Positions 11,862-23,350 of a DNA stretch of 64,000 nt are shown here, piece after piece (position 1 is the stretch's first letter; each line of letters begins with the position of its first letter). Source of the DNA: Peromyscus leucopus (Eukaryota > Chordata > Mammalia > Rodentia > Cricetidae). The stretch lies in assembly GCF_004664715.2 (NCBI RefSeq), contig NC_051067.1, positions 65,800,982-65,864,981 on the forward strand, read 5' to 3'. Both the position numbers and the translations under genes were made by a program. The notes under the pieces were generated by a model that did not search any database, had not been told where the DNA came from, and worked only from the letters and a program-made list of their open reading frames with translations.

Positions 11862-13334
11862 CTGCCAAGAGGAAAAGCCAGCAAGGTCAGTTAACATTTG
11901 CAGCAAATTCTCATGTGGATACAGACAGCTTCACAGGCAAGTATGTTTCTGAGACCTCATTATATGGGGTTTTACTTCTAACAGTTTTGATAGGAATTAT
12001 ACTCAACTATAGCATCTGTAAAATAAATTTGTAAGATGGTGACACAAATTTTAATTGTTAGTTAACAGGTAAAATTTAGAATTCAAGATCAAGACTAAAA
12101 AAAAAAAAATCACAAGCCATATACTTTAGGTAAAGAAAACCTCACTTTTCAAATGACGGACAGCAGGGTTTCTTCCCCTAGAGTCCATATGGCATACTGC
12201 GTTGCCTCTGGCTGGGCTACTGAGGCAGTCAGCTGTTCCTGCTTCTCAACAGAGCTGTGCACTCTGAGAGGATCCCACCTTCCACTTTCAATGTAAGGAC
12301 TGCATGTTCAGATCTGAAGATGATTGGCATGCTTGTTAATGGAATCTGCTGGCTTTGGATTTGAATGTCTTGAGTATATTTTATGAAAATCATGGAAAAA
12401 AAATCACAAAAGATATGAGAACAGACACACAAGTCATGGAAGGATGACAGAGCAAAGTAACTGTGGCAGTGATCACAGTAACTATAATTTAGTGGGAAGA
12501 CACCAGAAAACATTTATTCTGTTTTTTTTTTTTTTTTTTTAAAGAATATACTTAAAATTATTTGACATACCAGTAGAACCCTAATTCACTATCAAGGATT
12601 CAGTGTGTACATTAAATGCTATGTTATTAAAAGGAGTGGCTATGGACTGTTCTCTTCTAGAGTACGTATAATTATTTTTACCCATTCAGTGGATGATACA
12701 CATGATTGTAATTATGTTCTTCTAACATAAAAGCCATAAGCCATGTGACCAAGGAGCCAAAAGAAACAAGTTTTTATCAGCCTTCAACAATAGTTCCTTA
12801 AAAACACAACTGATATAGAAATAAGATGTTCTATTATAGGTCACATAATTTGGTTTATAAACTTTACTCTTTAGGGAAGTCCAAAGGCATTAAGGTGAAA
12901 CACACTTTTCATATTAAAATTACAACTCATATTTCTCAATCTCAAAGCAAAAGTGCCACTTTCTAGAAAGCTGTCCAAAAGGACTATACCTCAGTAGAGG
13001 ACCTGTTTCTCCAGTTGCTCACAGCATCAGAACATGAACACTGTGATCTCCTCTGTGCTCTCCACTAGTGTCTGATGCCTTGCTGGGGGCTGCGGCCCAG
13101 GCTAGTGGTGTTCCATTTCCCCTGCTATCTTGAGTGGTACCTGACTGAGTACTTGGCCCTGCTTCCAGCCCCTGCATAACTTCAGGACTCTCCACTTCTG
13201 TAAAATGACATGCATGCGCTGCTTTACGGTTGTTACTTAGTATGTCATGTTAATACTCTGTATGTCTTCATTTCTGATCTTGTGTTAGTATGTCAGACGC
13301 TTGTCACAAGCATGATTTGAAAACTTACTATATA

Positions 13335-13545
13335 CAGGTAGCGTGGCCAAGCAGACCAAGGACAGGATTGGGAATCAGGAACTCAGTTCCAATCCCTGCT
13401 CTGTCAATGACTTGCTGTGTGACTCTGGGTGAGTCACTTAATCTCCCTGTCTCAGAGGCCTCATCTGTAAAATATGGATAATATTTGACTACCTGGCAGG
13501 GATTGTGGTAGTGAATTAATATTTAGTGATGACGAAGCTAGGCAA
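13335..13545 (+). repeat. MIR SINE (ancient)
   Basis: Matches the tRNA-derived MIR consensus in order: TTCCAATCCCTGCTCTGTCA, ACTTGCTGTGTGACTCTGGG, GAGTCACTTAATCTCCCTGT and CTCATCTGTAAAATATGGAT. Unusually well preserved for a mammalian-wide repeat in a rodent. Confidence 0.75.
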
Positions 13546-13994
13546 AACTTCCACAACTAGATGAAGTACTCATTAACACACAATAAATCATCTGGGGTTT
13601 CTTACTGATTATACTCTGTTACAGATAGCAATAAACTGGTGAAAAGATTTTTGGATATATGAAAGGTTTTGACTTATATTTTGTTATGAAAATAAAAGTA
13701 ATTTTAGCTTTTTTAGTTTGGTTTTACTAAAGTAATGTATCCTCTACTTTCTGTAGCCACCCTCCAGTTTAGATCTCACAAGGTAGCATGAGGTCAAATT
13801 GGAAAGGCATCATTTCCCCACTACTGGCAATACCCACTGTGGTGTTCCTTCAGTAAATGCAGACTTGCCACAAAGACACACAAAAGTGGCATTTCATTCC
13901 AAGAGTGAAGTGCTCAGACAAAACTTTTGCTTGAATGAGGCTAGTATACGCAGACTCAGGCATCTGTGTGCCTTTCTTTGTCCATGCTTAGAGA

Positions 13995-14190
13995 GGAGAG
14001 GCGCAAAGCACAGGCTCTGGGCTTGGGCTACACTCGGCAAGTTTCAATCCCGGCTCTGCCATTTCCTGGCTCTGGACAAGCTGCTTCTCTGTGCTTAGGC
14101 CCCTCTGCAAAGCAGACACATACAGACAATACTGACTTCAGAAGGTCGTGCGAAACTAAACACTAAATACACCAGTAAACGTTCAATAAA
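13995..14190 (+). repeat. MIR SINE (ancient, second copy)
   Basis: MIR core TTTCAATCCCGGCTCTGCCA is followed by GGACAAGCTGCTTCTCTGTG and ends with ACGTTCAATAAA near 14188. It lies about 450 bp from the first MIR in the same orientation. Confidence 0.6.
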
Positions 14191-14561
14191 GCCATTTTGG
14201 TAAATTAAAAAAATTCGCAATTAAAAGATCTCAGTGTTATCTACTTCTGCATTTAAATGGATGAGTAACCATCTTCTGTGGATTAAGCAGAACTGCTCAT
14301 TCGAAAATACCTCCACAGTCTAGAGTAACACTGTGTACACAGTAGACACAGTTATTTTGTCCCAGTGAAATTCTTGCCCCATAGTTCAGTGTACAGCTTG
14401 AAGGCAGATTATGTACTAGTCAAACTGAATACAGCCAATTTTCACACATGTGTGGCATTAGAGAGACTTCTGGAACACTCTCCTTAAGTAGCAAATGCAG
14501 GGGACTCAGACATAGTCATGCACACTCAGCTGAAGACAAATTACTATGTGAATTCTCATAC

Positions 14562-14633
14562 CTTTTCATTATAATTTGACTGCTTCAATCCATTGTAGTG
14601 GTAGACAGTAAAAGATTCTGGACCACTGGAGCC
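14562..14633 (-). CDS. Mindy3: Mindy3 coding exon, residues 373-396
   Basis: A 72-nt exon of 24 codons, phase 0 at both ends, with donor GTATGA. The acceptor is ATAATAG with a weak pyrimidine tract (AT-rich TTTATTTATAATAG). It reads GSSGPESFTVYHYNG then LKQSNYNEK, identical to the human protein as I remember it. It forms part of the C-terminal portion of the catalytic fold. The weak acceptor is unusual for a constitutive exon, but the exact reading frame and conservation leave little doubt about the placement. Confidence 0.96.
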
Positions 14634-16424
14634 CTATTATAAATAAAGGACTATTAAGTTATCTCTTTTCATGAAGCAATTTCTAATGAGCAATGAATGT
14701 AAAAATGCAAATCTTTTAAGTCTTGATTGTTATTGGGGAATCACTTGATAAAGACAGCTTGTATAGTTAAGTGCCAGGAAAGCTGAGAAAGGAAACAGCT
14801 GCTTCTGGAAGCAGGAAGCCCCGACCTGCACAAGCTCCTTTGCACTTGCTTATGTCTCTACGTAGATGTATTCATTGCATTAAAAAAGGACAAGCTCCTA
14901 ACAAGTATCTCCTAAACTACATCACTGTGAGACATTTGCTTCTCAGTGTGGAACAAAGCAACAAATACTACCTCTCCTTAAACCACAAATAAACATGCAC
15001 CAGATCATCAGTTTGGTCCACAGTATTGAATCAGAAGTTTCCAGTAAAAAAATCATTTCACAGAAATCAAAACATGTTATGTCTAATAAGACTTTATTAC
15101 CACTCAAAGTGCCTGGGCTCCTTGCTGATTCTCAGCAGGCAATTTTCTATTCCTACATCTTGTCTTCCTGGCCATTCTTGACATAAGGATGGACAGGAAC
15201 CAAGCGGGCCAGAGTCACTCCCCAGGATCTTTTCTACTTGGTGGGAAGGGAGCTGCTGGCAAAAGACAGGCTGAGAGGATGCAGCTTTACTGTGGGAGGG
15301 AAGTGGGGCGGGGTGGGCTCTGCTCTAGGCTTGAGGCTAAGAGCAGCCCCCCTTCCCCAAGCTCACTCTTTCAGTTCCTGGGAGCTGTGCCTTCTCCTTT
15401 GAGTGTTTTTCCACTTATGCCAAGAGCAAAAAAAGATCTCCAAAACAACATAGGCCTCAAGCTGCCCTTCAGTCTGACCCCTAAGTTCTGAGTTCTGCTT
15501 CAGACAAGTATGACACATTTCTTTCTAAAATGCCCCTTTCTAAGATCTCACCCAAATCTGTGAAGTTTCCTCTGAGCACACCAGCTGGGTTTCTTACTAC
15601 TCTGGGAGCTTTAAGAAAAAGCTGACTGAATTAATTTGAGACTAAACCTCATGTGACTTTATATCATTGCTTGATATTCTGGAAGACTACAATTTTTTTA
15701 TATTTTACATTTGCTTTTAGCATTTCCCAACTAAAATTTAAGCTCTCACAAACTGAACTTAGGTGATCATTTCATTGATGGTGCACATGAGTCATTCTGG
15801 TTACTTAGGTGAGTAGTTTGTTCTGGATTTTCACAATTTACTTTAACTTAACAACATACACTCTCCTTACTTGAATCCTATGTGTATTCTCAAGGCGGAA
15901 TAACTAACCGGCACACAGAAACACCACAAAGGCAGTGCAAAGCAGGAAGGACTTTGGTCGGGTTGCGCTCTTGGGTCCGTCATGTAACAGTTGAATGACA
16001 CCAAGCATGTTTCTCAAATTTTCTAATCTTCACTACCAAAAACGGGGGGCTAACTGCACTCAGTTACAAGGCATATAGGCTATTCTCACTGCAGACGGCT
16101 GCTCCTGCTGCTCTCATGGTGAACCGGCTGCCCTGCTTAGCTTCTACCTCCTCACAATGCCATGCCCGTCCACTGCGGCGTGCTAAGTCAGCACGAAGAG
16201 GGCTGCCTTCAACATTTTCTTCCTAACTTGTTTCTGTAACTATTTCATATACTCTTACGTTAACTGAACACATTTTACTGAACTACCCTTGTGTTCATTT
16301 GTTAGGTCCAGAGCAGACTAAGGATGGTGGCAAAGTGGGCAGCCGTGACACAGGTCATACAGGGAGGTGAAGGTGGCAGAGGGGTCTGAGTTCTCACATG
16401 ATGTGGGAAAGGTCTCCTGTGGGG

Positions 16425-16545
16425 CAGCTGTTCTAAGTCAGACCATCACTAGAGTCACCTAGAGGTGCTTCAACATTGCTGCGTTCTGTCTCCAGAGCTC
16501 CCGATTCCCTAGATCTGAAGGGAGACTTGATGGTTTGCATATCTA
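16425..16545. repeat. Possible MER5/MER20-type hAT DNA transposon fragment
   Basis: TAAGTCAGACCATCACTAGA followed by GTCACCTAGAGGTGCTTCAA and a TCTCCAGAGCTCCCGATTCC segment resembles the non-autonomous mammalian hAT elements (guest phrase AGAATCACCTGGGGAGC). Diverged. Confidence 0.35.
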
Positions 16546-16879
16546 ACTACTCATATACTACATCTTCAGAACCTTCTGCTCAAAAGGAAATGACTGCAGG
16601 GTCACATATGTTGGGTAAGGAAAGAATATAAATTCCATAGGGGCAATGAGAAAACCAGGAGTGGATGGACTTTGCTCAGAGTAACAGGGAAGTGAGCAAA
16701 TAGTAAGATGGACTCAGAGCACAGTACTATAATTAGAGAGAAAGGTCTGTTTATTGTAGAATAGAAGGGAACTAGAACATTCTTCTACCATCTGAAGGAA
16801 CACTATCACAAAGACAGTACCTCTTACTGGAGTCAATGGGTCATTAAACCAAATCACAAAAAGAGGACACACAATTGGG

Positions 16880-16975
16880 TGAGCTGGGAGGAGTTAAGGA
16901 GAGGAACTGGGGTGAATATGATCAAAACACACTGTATGAAATCCTCAAAGAATTAAAACAATATGAAAACAACAT
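16880..16975 (+). repeat. LINE-1 3'-end fragment
   Basis: GAATATGATCAAAACACACTGTATGAAA followed by AAAGAATTAAAACAAT is the terminal part of rodent L1 3' UTRs; only about 100 bp is present. The motif is at about 16914-16942. Confidence 0.45.
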
Positions 16976-18342
16976 TAAGTCCTCGAGCTAATAAGTTATA
17001 CTAATATTAAGCATCATCTTGCAATTAACACACATGCAGCCAAAAGAACTGGGAACTGTCTTACACTGCCCAGTTTTCAATCCCCATCCTCATATGAGTG
17101 TTTCATATTGAAAACTAACAAGCAGTATTTCTAGGAATGTCCTGGCAGCATCTTCTTGAAATAGATCACAGCCTCAAATACTGCTTCAAAACTTTATGAT
17201 GCTCTAATAATCACCCACCCACTGACATATCTAAAGGAACTTTCAGAAAAGCCCAGTAGTTGGAATGCTAACACACTGGACACTACAGTCCAACAGCGCC
17301 TTCCCAATGTCAGAAGGCTGGTTTTTTTTTCCCTTTTGTTGTTTTTTTTTCATAAATTATTTGCCAAAGTTTAAAAAAGTTCAATTTACTATACTGTGAT
17401 AGATAGCATTGGCTGCTTCCTGAATTTTACCGCTCACCTCATTTACTCAGAATAACCAAAAGGAACCTGTTTTCTAAACCTGCATTAACTACTAAGATTG
17501 AGTGTCAGGAATGCTGATTACTCTGTTCAAGTCAGATATCAAATTAACAAGCATATCAAAATTAAATAACTACATTTTTTTCTATAATAGTTTAACAAAA
17601 TTGGCATTTCTATTGGAACAATTGATACTGCTGATATTTGATAACATGACCACGATTATTAAGCTGAATAATTCAGTTCAGTGGTTAAATGCTTCACTTC
17701 GATTAAAGAAAAGACAGTGCAGGATACAGAAATGGCTTGCCACCAATGCAGGCACAACTTAAGTGTGAGAACTAGCAGAACCCTGTTAACTGAGGCAAAG
17801 CCCAATAGGAGACACGTGCCGCTCCACTGAGAACAACTGTCCTGTTCACCCTTTGCTTCTGGAACTTAGGCTCATCACTAGGAGCTCCTCCCTTCCCCCT
17901 TGTGGCAGTGTCCTAAGACACACTAATCAACAGGTTCCTGAGAGAATGAGCGTAGAGACAGAGTGTTGTCTATTTCATGTAGTTCTAATTTTATCCATTT
18001 TAAAGGATGATACTCTCTTCTGCCACCCATCAGGACTCAGAGTATTGCATTAGTATTGGCACACTAACACAGCACACACCCAATGAGAGGGCACGTGGCT
18101 ACATCAGTTCACATTCACACACTCCTCTGGGCACTGTATCATTGTACTGACACATGCATGTTTTCTAAGCACTACACTGCCATATGAGCTCATACATGTC
18201 CCTTCTGACCTCCACGTGAGAAGCCTTTAGTAAATAATGTTTTCATAGTCTTACATCTGCATTTTAGGAAAAAGGAAAAATAAGCCCTGTTCACAGACAG
18301 TCATCTCAACATAACAAATTAATATTCTCTTGGATATGTTAC

Positions 18343-18430
18343 CTGCTCAGGAAAAAATTCTTGAAGAAATGGACCCAATAATATGATTCCTAATCCTTCT
18401 GGATCTAATTTGTTCTTCACCTGATTTACA
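18343..18430 (-). CDS. Mindy3: Mindy3 coding exon, residues 343-372 (second EF-hand-like segment)
   Basis: An 88-nt exon starting with T (completing Tyr343), then VNQVKNKLDPEGLGIILLG and PFLQEFFPEQ, ending in phase 0 before a GTAACA donor. The acceptor is CTCCTTATAG. Upstream of it on the minus strand the polypyrimidine tract is a simple repeat: about 19 T preceded by a long CTTT array. The first four residues after Tyr343 (VNQV) differ at three positions from the human INLM as recalled, while the rest is conserved. LDPEGLGIILL resembles a degenerate second EF-hand loop (Asp at 1, Gly at 6, Ile at 8), pairing with the one encoded by the two previous exons. Confidence 0.95.
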
Positions 18431-18457
18431 CTATAAGGAGAAAAAAAAAAAAAAAAA

Positions 18458-18513
<56 letters not shown>

Positions 18514-20060
18514 AAACCAGTGAATACCAAAGGAGACAAAATTCCACAAAGCGATTTCATTCTTTTGTGATTAAATTGCTGGTACAATAACACATTTAGA
18601 TGTCAAAATCCTAAGAGCTGTTCTTTTTAGAACTTTAATGACAAATACACAGGAATGACTTTCAATTTGCCAAAACTTGGCTATTTTTAAATCAGAGTAA
18701 TCTGTTACTATTTAAAATTTAAATTATGATGATGACTTTAGGACATTGTTCCTTATTAGGTAAAGTAATTTAAAAACCAAGGCTTATAAACTCAGCCTGT
18801 AACCTCCCAAAGGCAGATTCTCTCTGCTCCCTAGGTATGCATGAATTCAACAAGCAAATGGAGCATTTACTTTTCTAAAACTATTTTAGGCCCTAGGAGT
18901 TAGAAAGAAACAAGCCAAGAGGTACTGGGACATCAGATAATAAAAACCATTTTTCAAAATGTTACTTTGAAGAACTAAATGAGATAGATGTTTAACATCC
19001 TCGGACAACCTGACTTGCAGGCTACAGACATAAGAGCTTCAGTCTGGTAATTAAAGCGAGTGGAAAAGCCCTTGCTGGTCCAGCAGCAATCGGAAGTGAA
19101 CAAGCTCTGTACCACACTTGCCCTTTGGGTGTAATTGAGGCTGGTGGAGAGTGTCATGTATGAGCAGATCAAGAAGGCAGGGAAAAGGGGGGTGCAATTT
19201 AAAGGGTTTCAAAACTGTCAGTGTTTTTTGTTTTTTGTTTTTTTTTCCTCCAATGCCAAGTTAAACTTAGCCTATTATGTAACAAGCAAAGCACCATGTT
19301 TGGGAGTTGTGGGGCATTCTGGCTGATCAACCTCCCCAGTATACTTCCCCAGTACTCAGGGTGGAGTCTCTGTGGCTCAAGCTCTTTAGGGATGGACAGC
19401 TGGAGCAGGGTCAGGCCAGGGGTACGAGGACTCCCTTCCTGGGAAGGCCTCTGTTAGATCATTCTCAGAGTTTGGTGGGTGTCTGTGTCTCTCCCTTTCT
19501 TCTACCTGTGTTTAGACTAGATCAGTTCCAGAGTTTTTGTTTGTCTACTAGAAATGAAATCTGAGCAATGTGTTCAGGGGTAAAACTGTGTTTTTTTTTT
19601 CTTTTCTTTAAAGGTTTCATGAAAGTTACAGCTGTGTGAAGTCTCTGGCCAGGTTCAGTGACACACAGCCTCAGCTCTAGAAGATGCTGGAGCATGGTCA
19701 TATAGCTTCTCCAGCCCTGGCGTCATCTGAGTGCCCTATGAAAAGATCTAAGTTTCAGGGGGTCTGAGGAAGGCCGTTAGACTGTGATCTAAAACAAAGG
19801 CCATTAGACTATGATCTGAAAGACTTATTTTAACAAGTGAGACATCAATGGTAAGTGAAAAAGCAAGACCATGATAGACAGGTTTATCTGTTTTCAGATT
19901 GGACTGGGCTTTTCCCCCCTCAATTGTTATTGTTTTGTTATATAGGTTTAACACTTTTTTTTTTTTTAAAAAAGGGGTAAAAATGTATGTAATGTTTCAA
20001 CTTAATGGAATAATGGAATCTTTTTTGAATGATCAAAATAACACTTCCAATTCTACTCAC
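18431..20060 (-). other. Mindy3: Mindy3 intron (1.6 kb)
   Basis: Short intron between the two EF-hand-like exons. Its 3' end (low coordinates) is a T-run plus CTTT array. The remainder is AT-rich with no transposon I can name. Confidence 0.9.
18441..18516. repeat. A-run and AAAG microsatellite at a splice acceptor
   Basis: About 19 A followed by roughly fourteen AAAG units on the plus strand. On the minus strand it is a pyrimidine tract ending 8 nt before the acceptor AG of the exon at 18343-18430. Confidence 0.95.
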
Positions 20061-20133
20061 TACTGGAGATCTGAAAAAAGGTTCAAGGCTTTCATCAAAT
20101 CTGGTAGAAGGGAGTCAGCTATGAATCCATTAT
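20061..20133 (-). CDS. Mindy3: Mindy3 coding exon, residues 319-343 (divergent EF-hand-like segment)
   Basis: A 73-nt exon with acceptor ATTTTTCCAG and a consensus GTGAGT donor. After completing Asp319 it reads NGFIADSLLPDLMKAL then NLFSDLQ, with TA left to form Tyr343 with the next exon. The placement is secure because phase, length and splice sites all fit. It is markedly diverged, however: about seven of 25 residues differ from the human protein as I remember it, including a proline (residue 329) where human has glutamate in what should be the outgoing EF-hand helix. Neighbouring exons are nearly unchanged. Either the exon evolved fast in this lineage or it is under relaxed constraint; see findings. 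Confidence 0.9.
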
Positions 20134-20745
20134 CTGGAAAAATATTAAAGAGAAGTTAGAATAAGAACATTTCTGATCAGGATCTAGTGAGGAGAGGATC
20201 ACATTACAGGAGTCTAAGGAGTTGAGGAACTATATATATTTTCGCTGTAGAGGTTATTATGCCTAGGTACTTCCTCAGATGAAATTTCTTAGGCACACAA
20301 AGACTTATCTCCAAGGGAAATAAAAAAAATCTACTTAAGAACTACAATTAAACCTTAAAGTTAAATTATTTTCTTTTAAAGCAGTTTCACAAACCTGAAA
20401 ATGGGTAAAAATTCTTTCCACTTAAAATAACAATTCAGCAATTACATGAATCTTTAAATTGTCAGGAAGAAATCTAGTGAAAAGAATTCTTTACAACAAA
20501 TTGTTTGTTCCAGTCTCATTTTATTAAAATGTAGTGATCTGGTCATATTTGGATAACTGATGGTGTGAAAACAAGAAAAAGGAAAATCTTAAACAGGACT
20601 GGTACTAATAGCTACAAAGTTCAATTTTAAAAAAGGTTCAAACTAAACACCCACACGAAAAAGCTAGAATGCACAGTGGAGGCAAATGTTGACAACGACA
20701 ATTTCACAGAAAACATTTTATGACTTAATTAAAATAATAGTATAG

Positions 20746-20747
<2 letters not shown>

Positions 20748-20794
<47 letters not shown>
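20748..20794. repeat. Poly(T) run of about 47 nt
   Basis: Uninterrupted T on the plus strand, ending immediately before GCACTGCCAGAGTACTCC, which leads into L1 5'-type sequence. Confidence 0.95.
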
Positions 20795-20796
<2 letters not shown>

Positions 20797-20799
20797 ACT

Positions 20800-21524
20800 G
20801 CCAGAGTACTCCACATCAAGTGTCAGGGTCTAGCAAGGTTAGTCTGCTCAACCTCCCCACCTCATAGGTCTAGGCCGGAACCCATATCTAATGCCCAGGC
20901 CTCATCTGGACACCCTTGGTTGTGCTGCTCCCAAATCCCAGGTTCTACATAGGAGCATGCCACCTGTCCACAAACTGTAGGTTCCTTCTATTCCATATTC
21001 CACCTAGGCAGGTCCTATTCATCTTGAACCAGGGTCTAATCAGGTGAGTTTACCTCATGGTCTGTTCCATGCACCTCTCCCAACCCCAGATCTGCCTCCC
21101 AACCCCAGATCTGCCTCCCAACTCAAGACTAAGACTAGAACTCACATCCTGTGTGCTAGCCCAGCTCCCAGGAATTCACCTGACCTCAGTCTACCTAAGC
21201 CAAATCCAACCTTCAGGCCCAATCTGGTTCACACATCCTGTGCTCTATCCTAATCTACTGTGTCCATATCAGATACAAAATTAACAAAAGAAGTCCACAT
21301 ACCAAGATCTCATTTGCAAAAATACAATTATGAAAGATCAATGTAGTACTTAATCTCCTAAATCCAGAAGTCCTATAGAGATGTTCTCCAAAGAGAAATA
21401 ACTACATGAACTTCAGGACACAGGATTTCAAAGAAGAATCATAAACTTCATTAAAGAATTCAAGAAGCTTGCATTTAATAGCATAAAACATCCTACGACA
21501 GCTACAAGACTCCAAAAGCAAACA

Positions 21525-21561
<37 letters not shown>

Positions 21562-21974
21562 ATCAAGAAGTTTTAAGAAGATAAAAACCAAAACAAACAA
21601 ACAACCCCCAGCAAACAACCCAAAACAACAGCAACAAAAAACCAAACCCATCTCAATGAACTTGAAGACAATGAAATTCAAAGAATAAACACCTGACTAA
21701 TGCCCCATCCCTCAAAACCAAATATATAAAGCTTATGGAAATAATGAAGACAATATTGGATTTGAAAACTGAATTCAATAGAGAGATAAAAACATCAAAA
21801 AGAAAACCTGAACCTGAAGTGAGGATGGAATTGAAAAGCTTAATAATCTAACTAGAAAACTCAAGGGAGAACATTAAGTAGAATGAATCCAGCAGAAGAT
21901 AGAATATCAGGACTCGAAGATAGAGTAGACAAACCAGACCAAAACAAAGATTACAAAACAAAACAAAAAAACAG

Positions 21975-22024
<50 letters not shown>

Positions 22025-22790
22025 GTAACAGGCAGGAAATGTGGGATACCAAAAAAAGACTAAACCTTTCAATCATAAGAATAGAGCAGGGTGACGAATC
22101 CCAGGTCAATTGCATAGACAGGATCTTCAATGAGATTATAGAAGAAAACATCTCCAAACTAAGGAACGACAAACCCATACAGATACAAGAAGCACACAGA
22201 ACAACAAATGGACAAGATGAGAAAAGAAAATCCCTAGGGCATATCATACTTAAAGAGTATTGAAAAACCGCCAATCACATAAAAAGGAAAACCTATTAGA
22301 ACAACAGCTGATTTCTCAGAGGAAATTTGGAAAGCCAGAAGAGCCTGGAGCAATGCAATCCAAGTTCTAATGGACCAGGATTACAATTAACCTAATGGAC
22401 CAGGAACAATTAACCAAGAAGACATTACTATGCTAAACATAAATGCATCAACTCTGGGGCAGCCAATTTCATAAAGTACACCTCTAGAGTTAAAGACAGA
22501 GATCATCATCAATCCATTAATAGTATGTGGTTTCAGTATCCTACTTTCTCCAAGAGACAGGCCATCTGATGAAAAAATAAACAGAGAAACATCAGAATCA
22601 AACAACATCATAGATCAAATAGTCTTAACAGATACCTACAGATATTCCACCAAAAAGCAAAGAATATACACTTCTACTCAGCAGTTCAGAGACAACTTCT
22701 CTAAAATAGACCTAAACCTGGGACACAAATCTTAACAAATACAGAAATATTGAAATAATTGATGAAATTCAACAAAATTTAAAAAGTTAA
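20800..22790 (+). mobile_element. Old LINE-1 (Lx-like) with 5' UTR and ORF1 remnant
   Basis: The first 450 bp is C-rich with tandem CAACCCCAGATCTGCCTCC units, as in L1 5' regions. It is followed by ORF1-like text (ACTACATGAACTTCAGGACA, AAGAATTCAAGAAGCTTGCA, AGAAAACATCTCCAAACTAA). An A-run at 21526-21559 and a CA microsatellite at 21976-22023 interrupt it. A partly open frame at 21883-22263 is an ORF1 remnant broken by the CA tract. Text after about 22440 (AGCAAAGAATATACACTTCT) is early ORF2 or inter-ORF. Not intact. Confidence 0.6.
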
Positions 22791-23338
22791 GCGTCAACAA
22801 CTAAAATGGTGGTGTGTGTATATACACAGAATAGTATAGAAAGTGACTCAAACTCTACTGATGCCAAAATTAATGACACATGACACAAACAAAACCCCTG
22901 TAGGATAGTTAAAAATGACAGCATTTCTGAACAAGTCAGTTGCTTGTTCCCTTCCATGCACAGTGTGCAACTACTCATTCCCAAAGACTGCCTCTACTTT
23001 AAATTAGCAGCCAACATAGTCTTTTTCAGCGATTAGAGAATTAAACAAAAACAAAAACAACTTTGTCTAAAAGTCCTACTCCTGTAACAAATTTCAGATA
23101 AAGTAAGCAGTTGCTCACTCTGGATGCCTAATTTTAGTCTAGTAGTCAGGAAAGAGGCTAGGACTATACAAAGGCCTTTTATATTTGTAATCATCTTGAG
23201 CAGTAGTTTACCCTTTTCAAGATAGATTGACCTTGACTAAAATGCTCCAGATCATTTGTGAAAATTAAAAATGCATAGATTTTAATGTGAAGGGCTAGTG
23301 TAACTACAACTTGTCCAGCTACAACTAATTGGAGGTCT

Positions 23339-23350
23339 AAAGAATAAAGT
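23339..23350. repeat. Left target-site duplication of the inverted L1
   Basis: AAAGAATAAAGT here is repeated exactly at 26294-26305 on the far side of the L1 A-rich tail. Confidence 0.85.

Larger units (their letters stand above)
11862..14561 (-). other. Mindy3: Mindy3 last intron (2.7 kb)
   Basis: Lies between the residue 373-396 exon and the terminal exon. AT-rich, with a T-run at 12522-12540 and two MIR elements near the right side. No young SINE or L1 was seen. Confidence 0.9.
14634..18342 (-). other. Mindy3: Mindy3 intron (3.7 kb)
   Basis: Mostly unique AT-rich sequence. Contains a short hAT-like fragment near 16.45 kb and a short L1 3'-end fragment near 16.9 kb. Open frames here (for example 14771-15491) have no recognisable similarity. 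Confidence 0.9.

Noticed and set aside
11862..11906. Upstream extension of the terminal Mindy3 frame (ending ...FSSWQ before VMYV)
   Set aside because: This is intron: the acceptor GGCAG at 11862-11866 and the phase-0 end of the previous exon show that coding starts at Val397.
13335..13420. tRNA-like segment
   Set aside because: It is the tRNA-derived head of a MIR SINE and lacks a foldable full tRNA.
21883..22263. 126-codon frame
   Set aside because: L1 ORF1 remnant interrupted by a CA microsatellite translated as His-Thr repeats.
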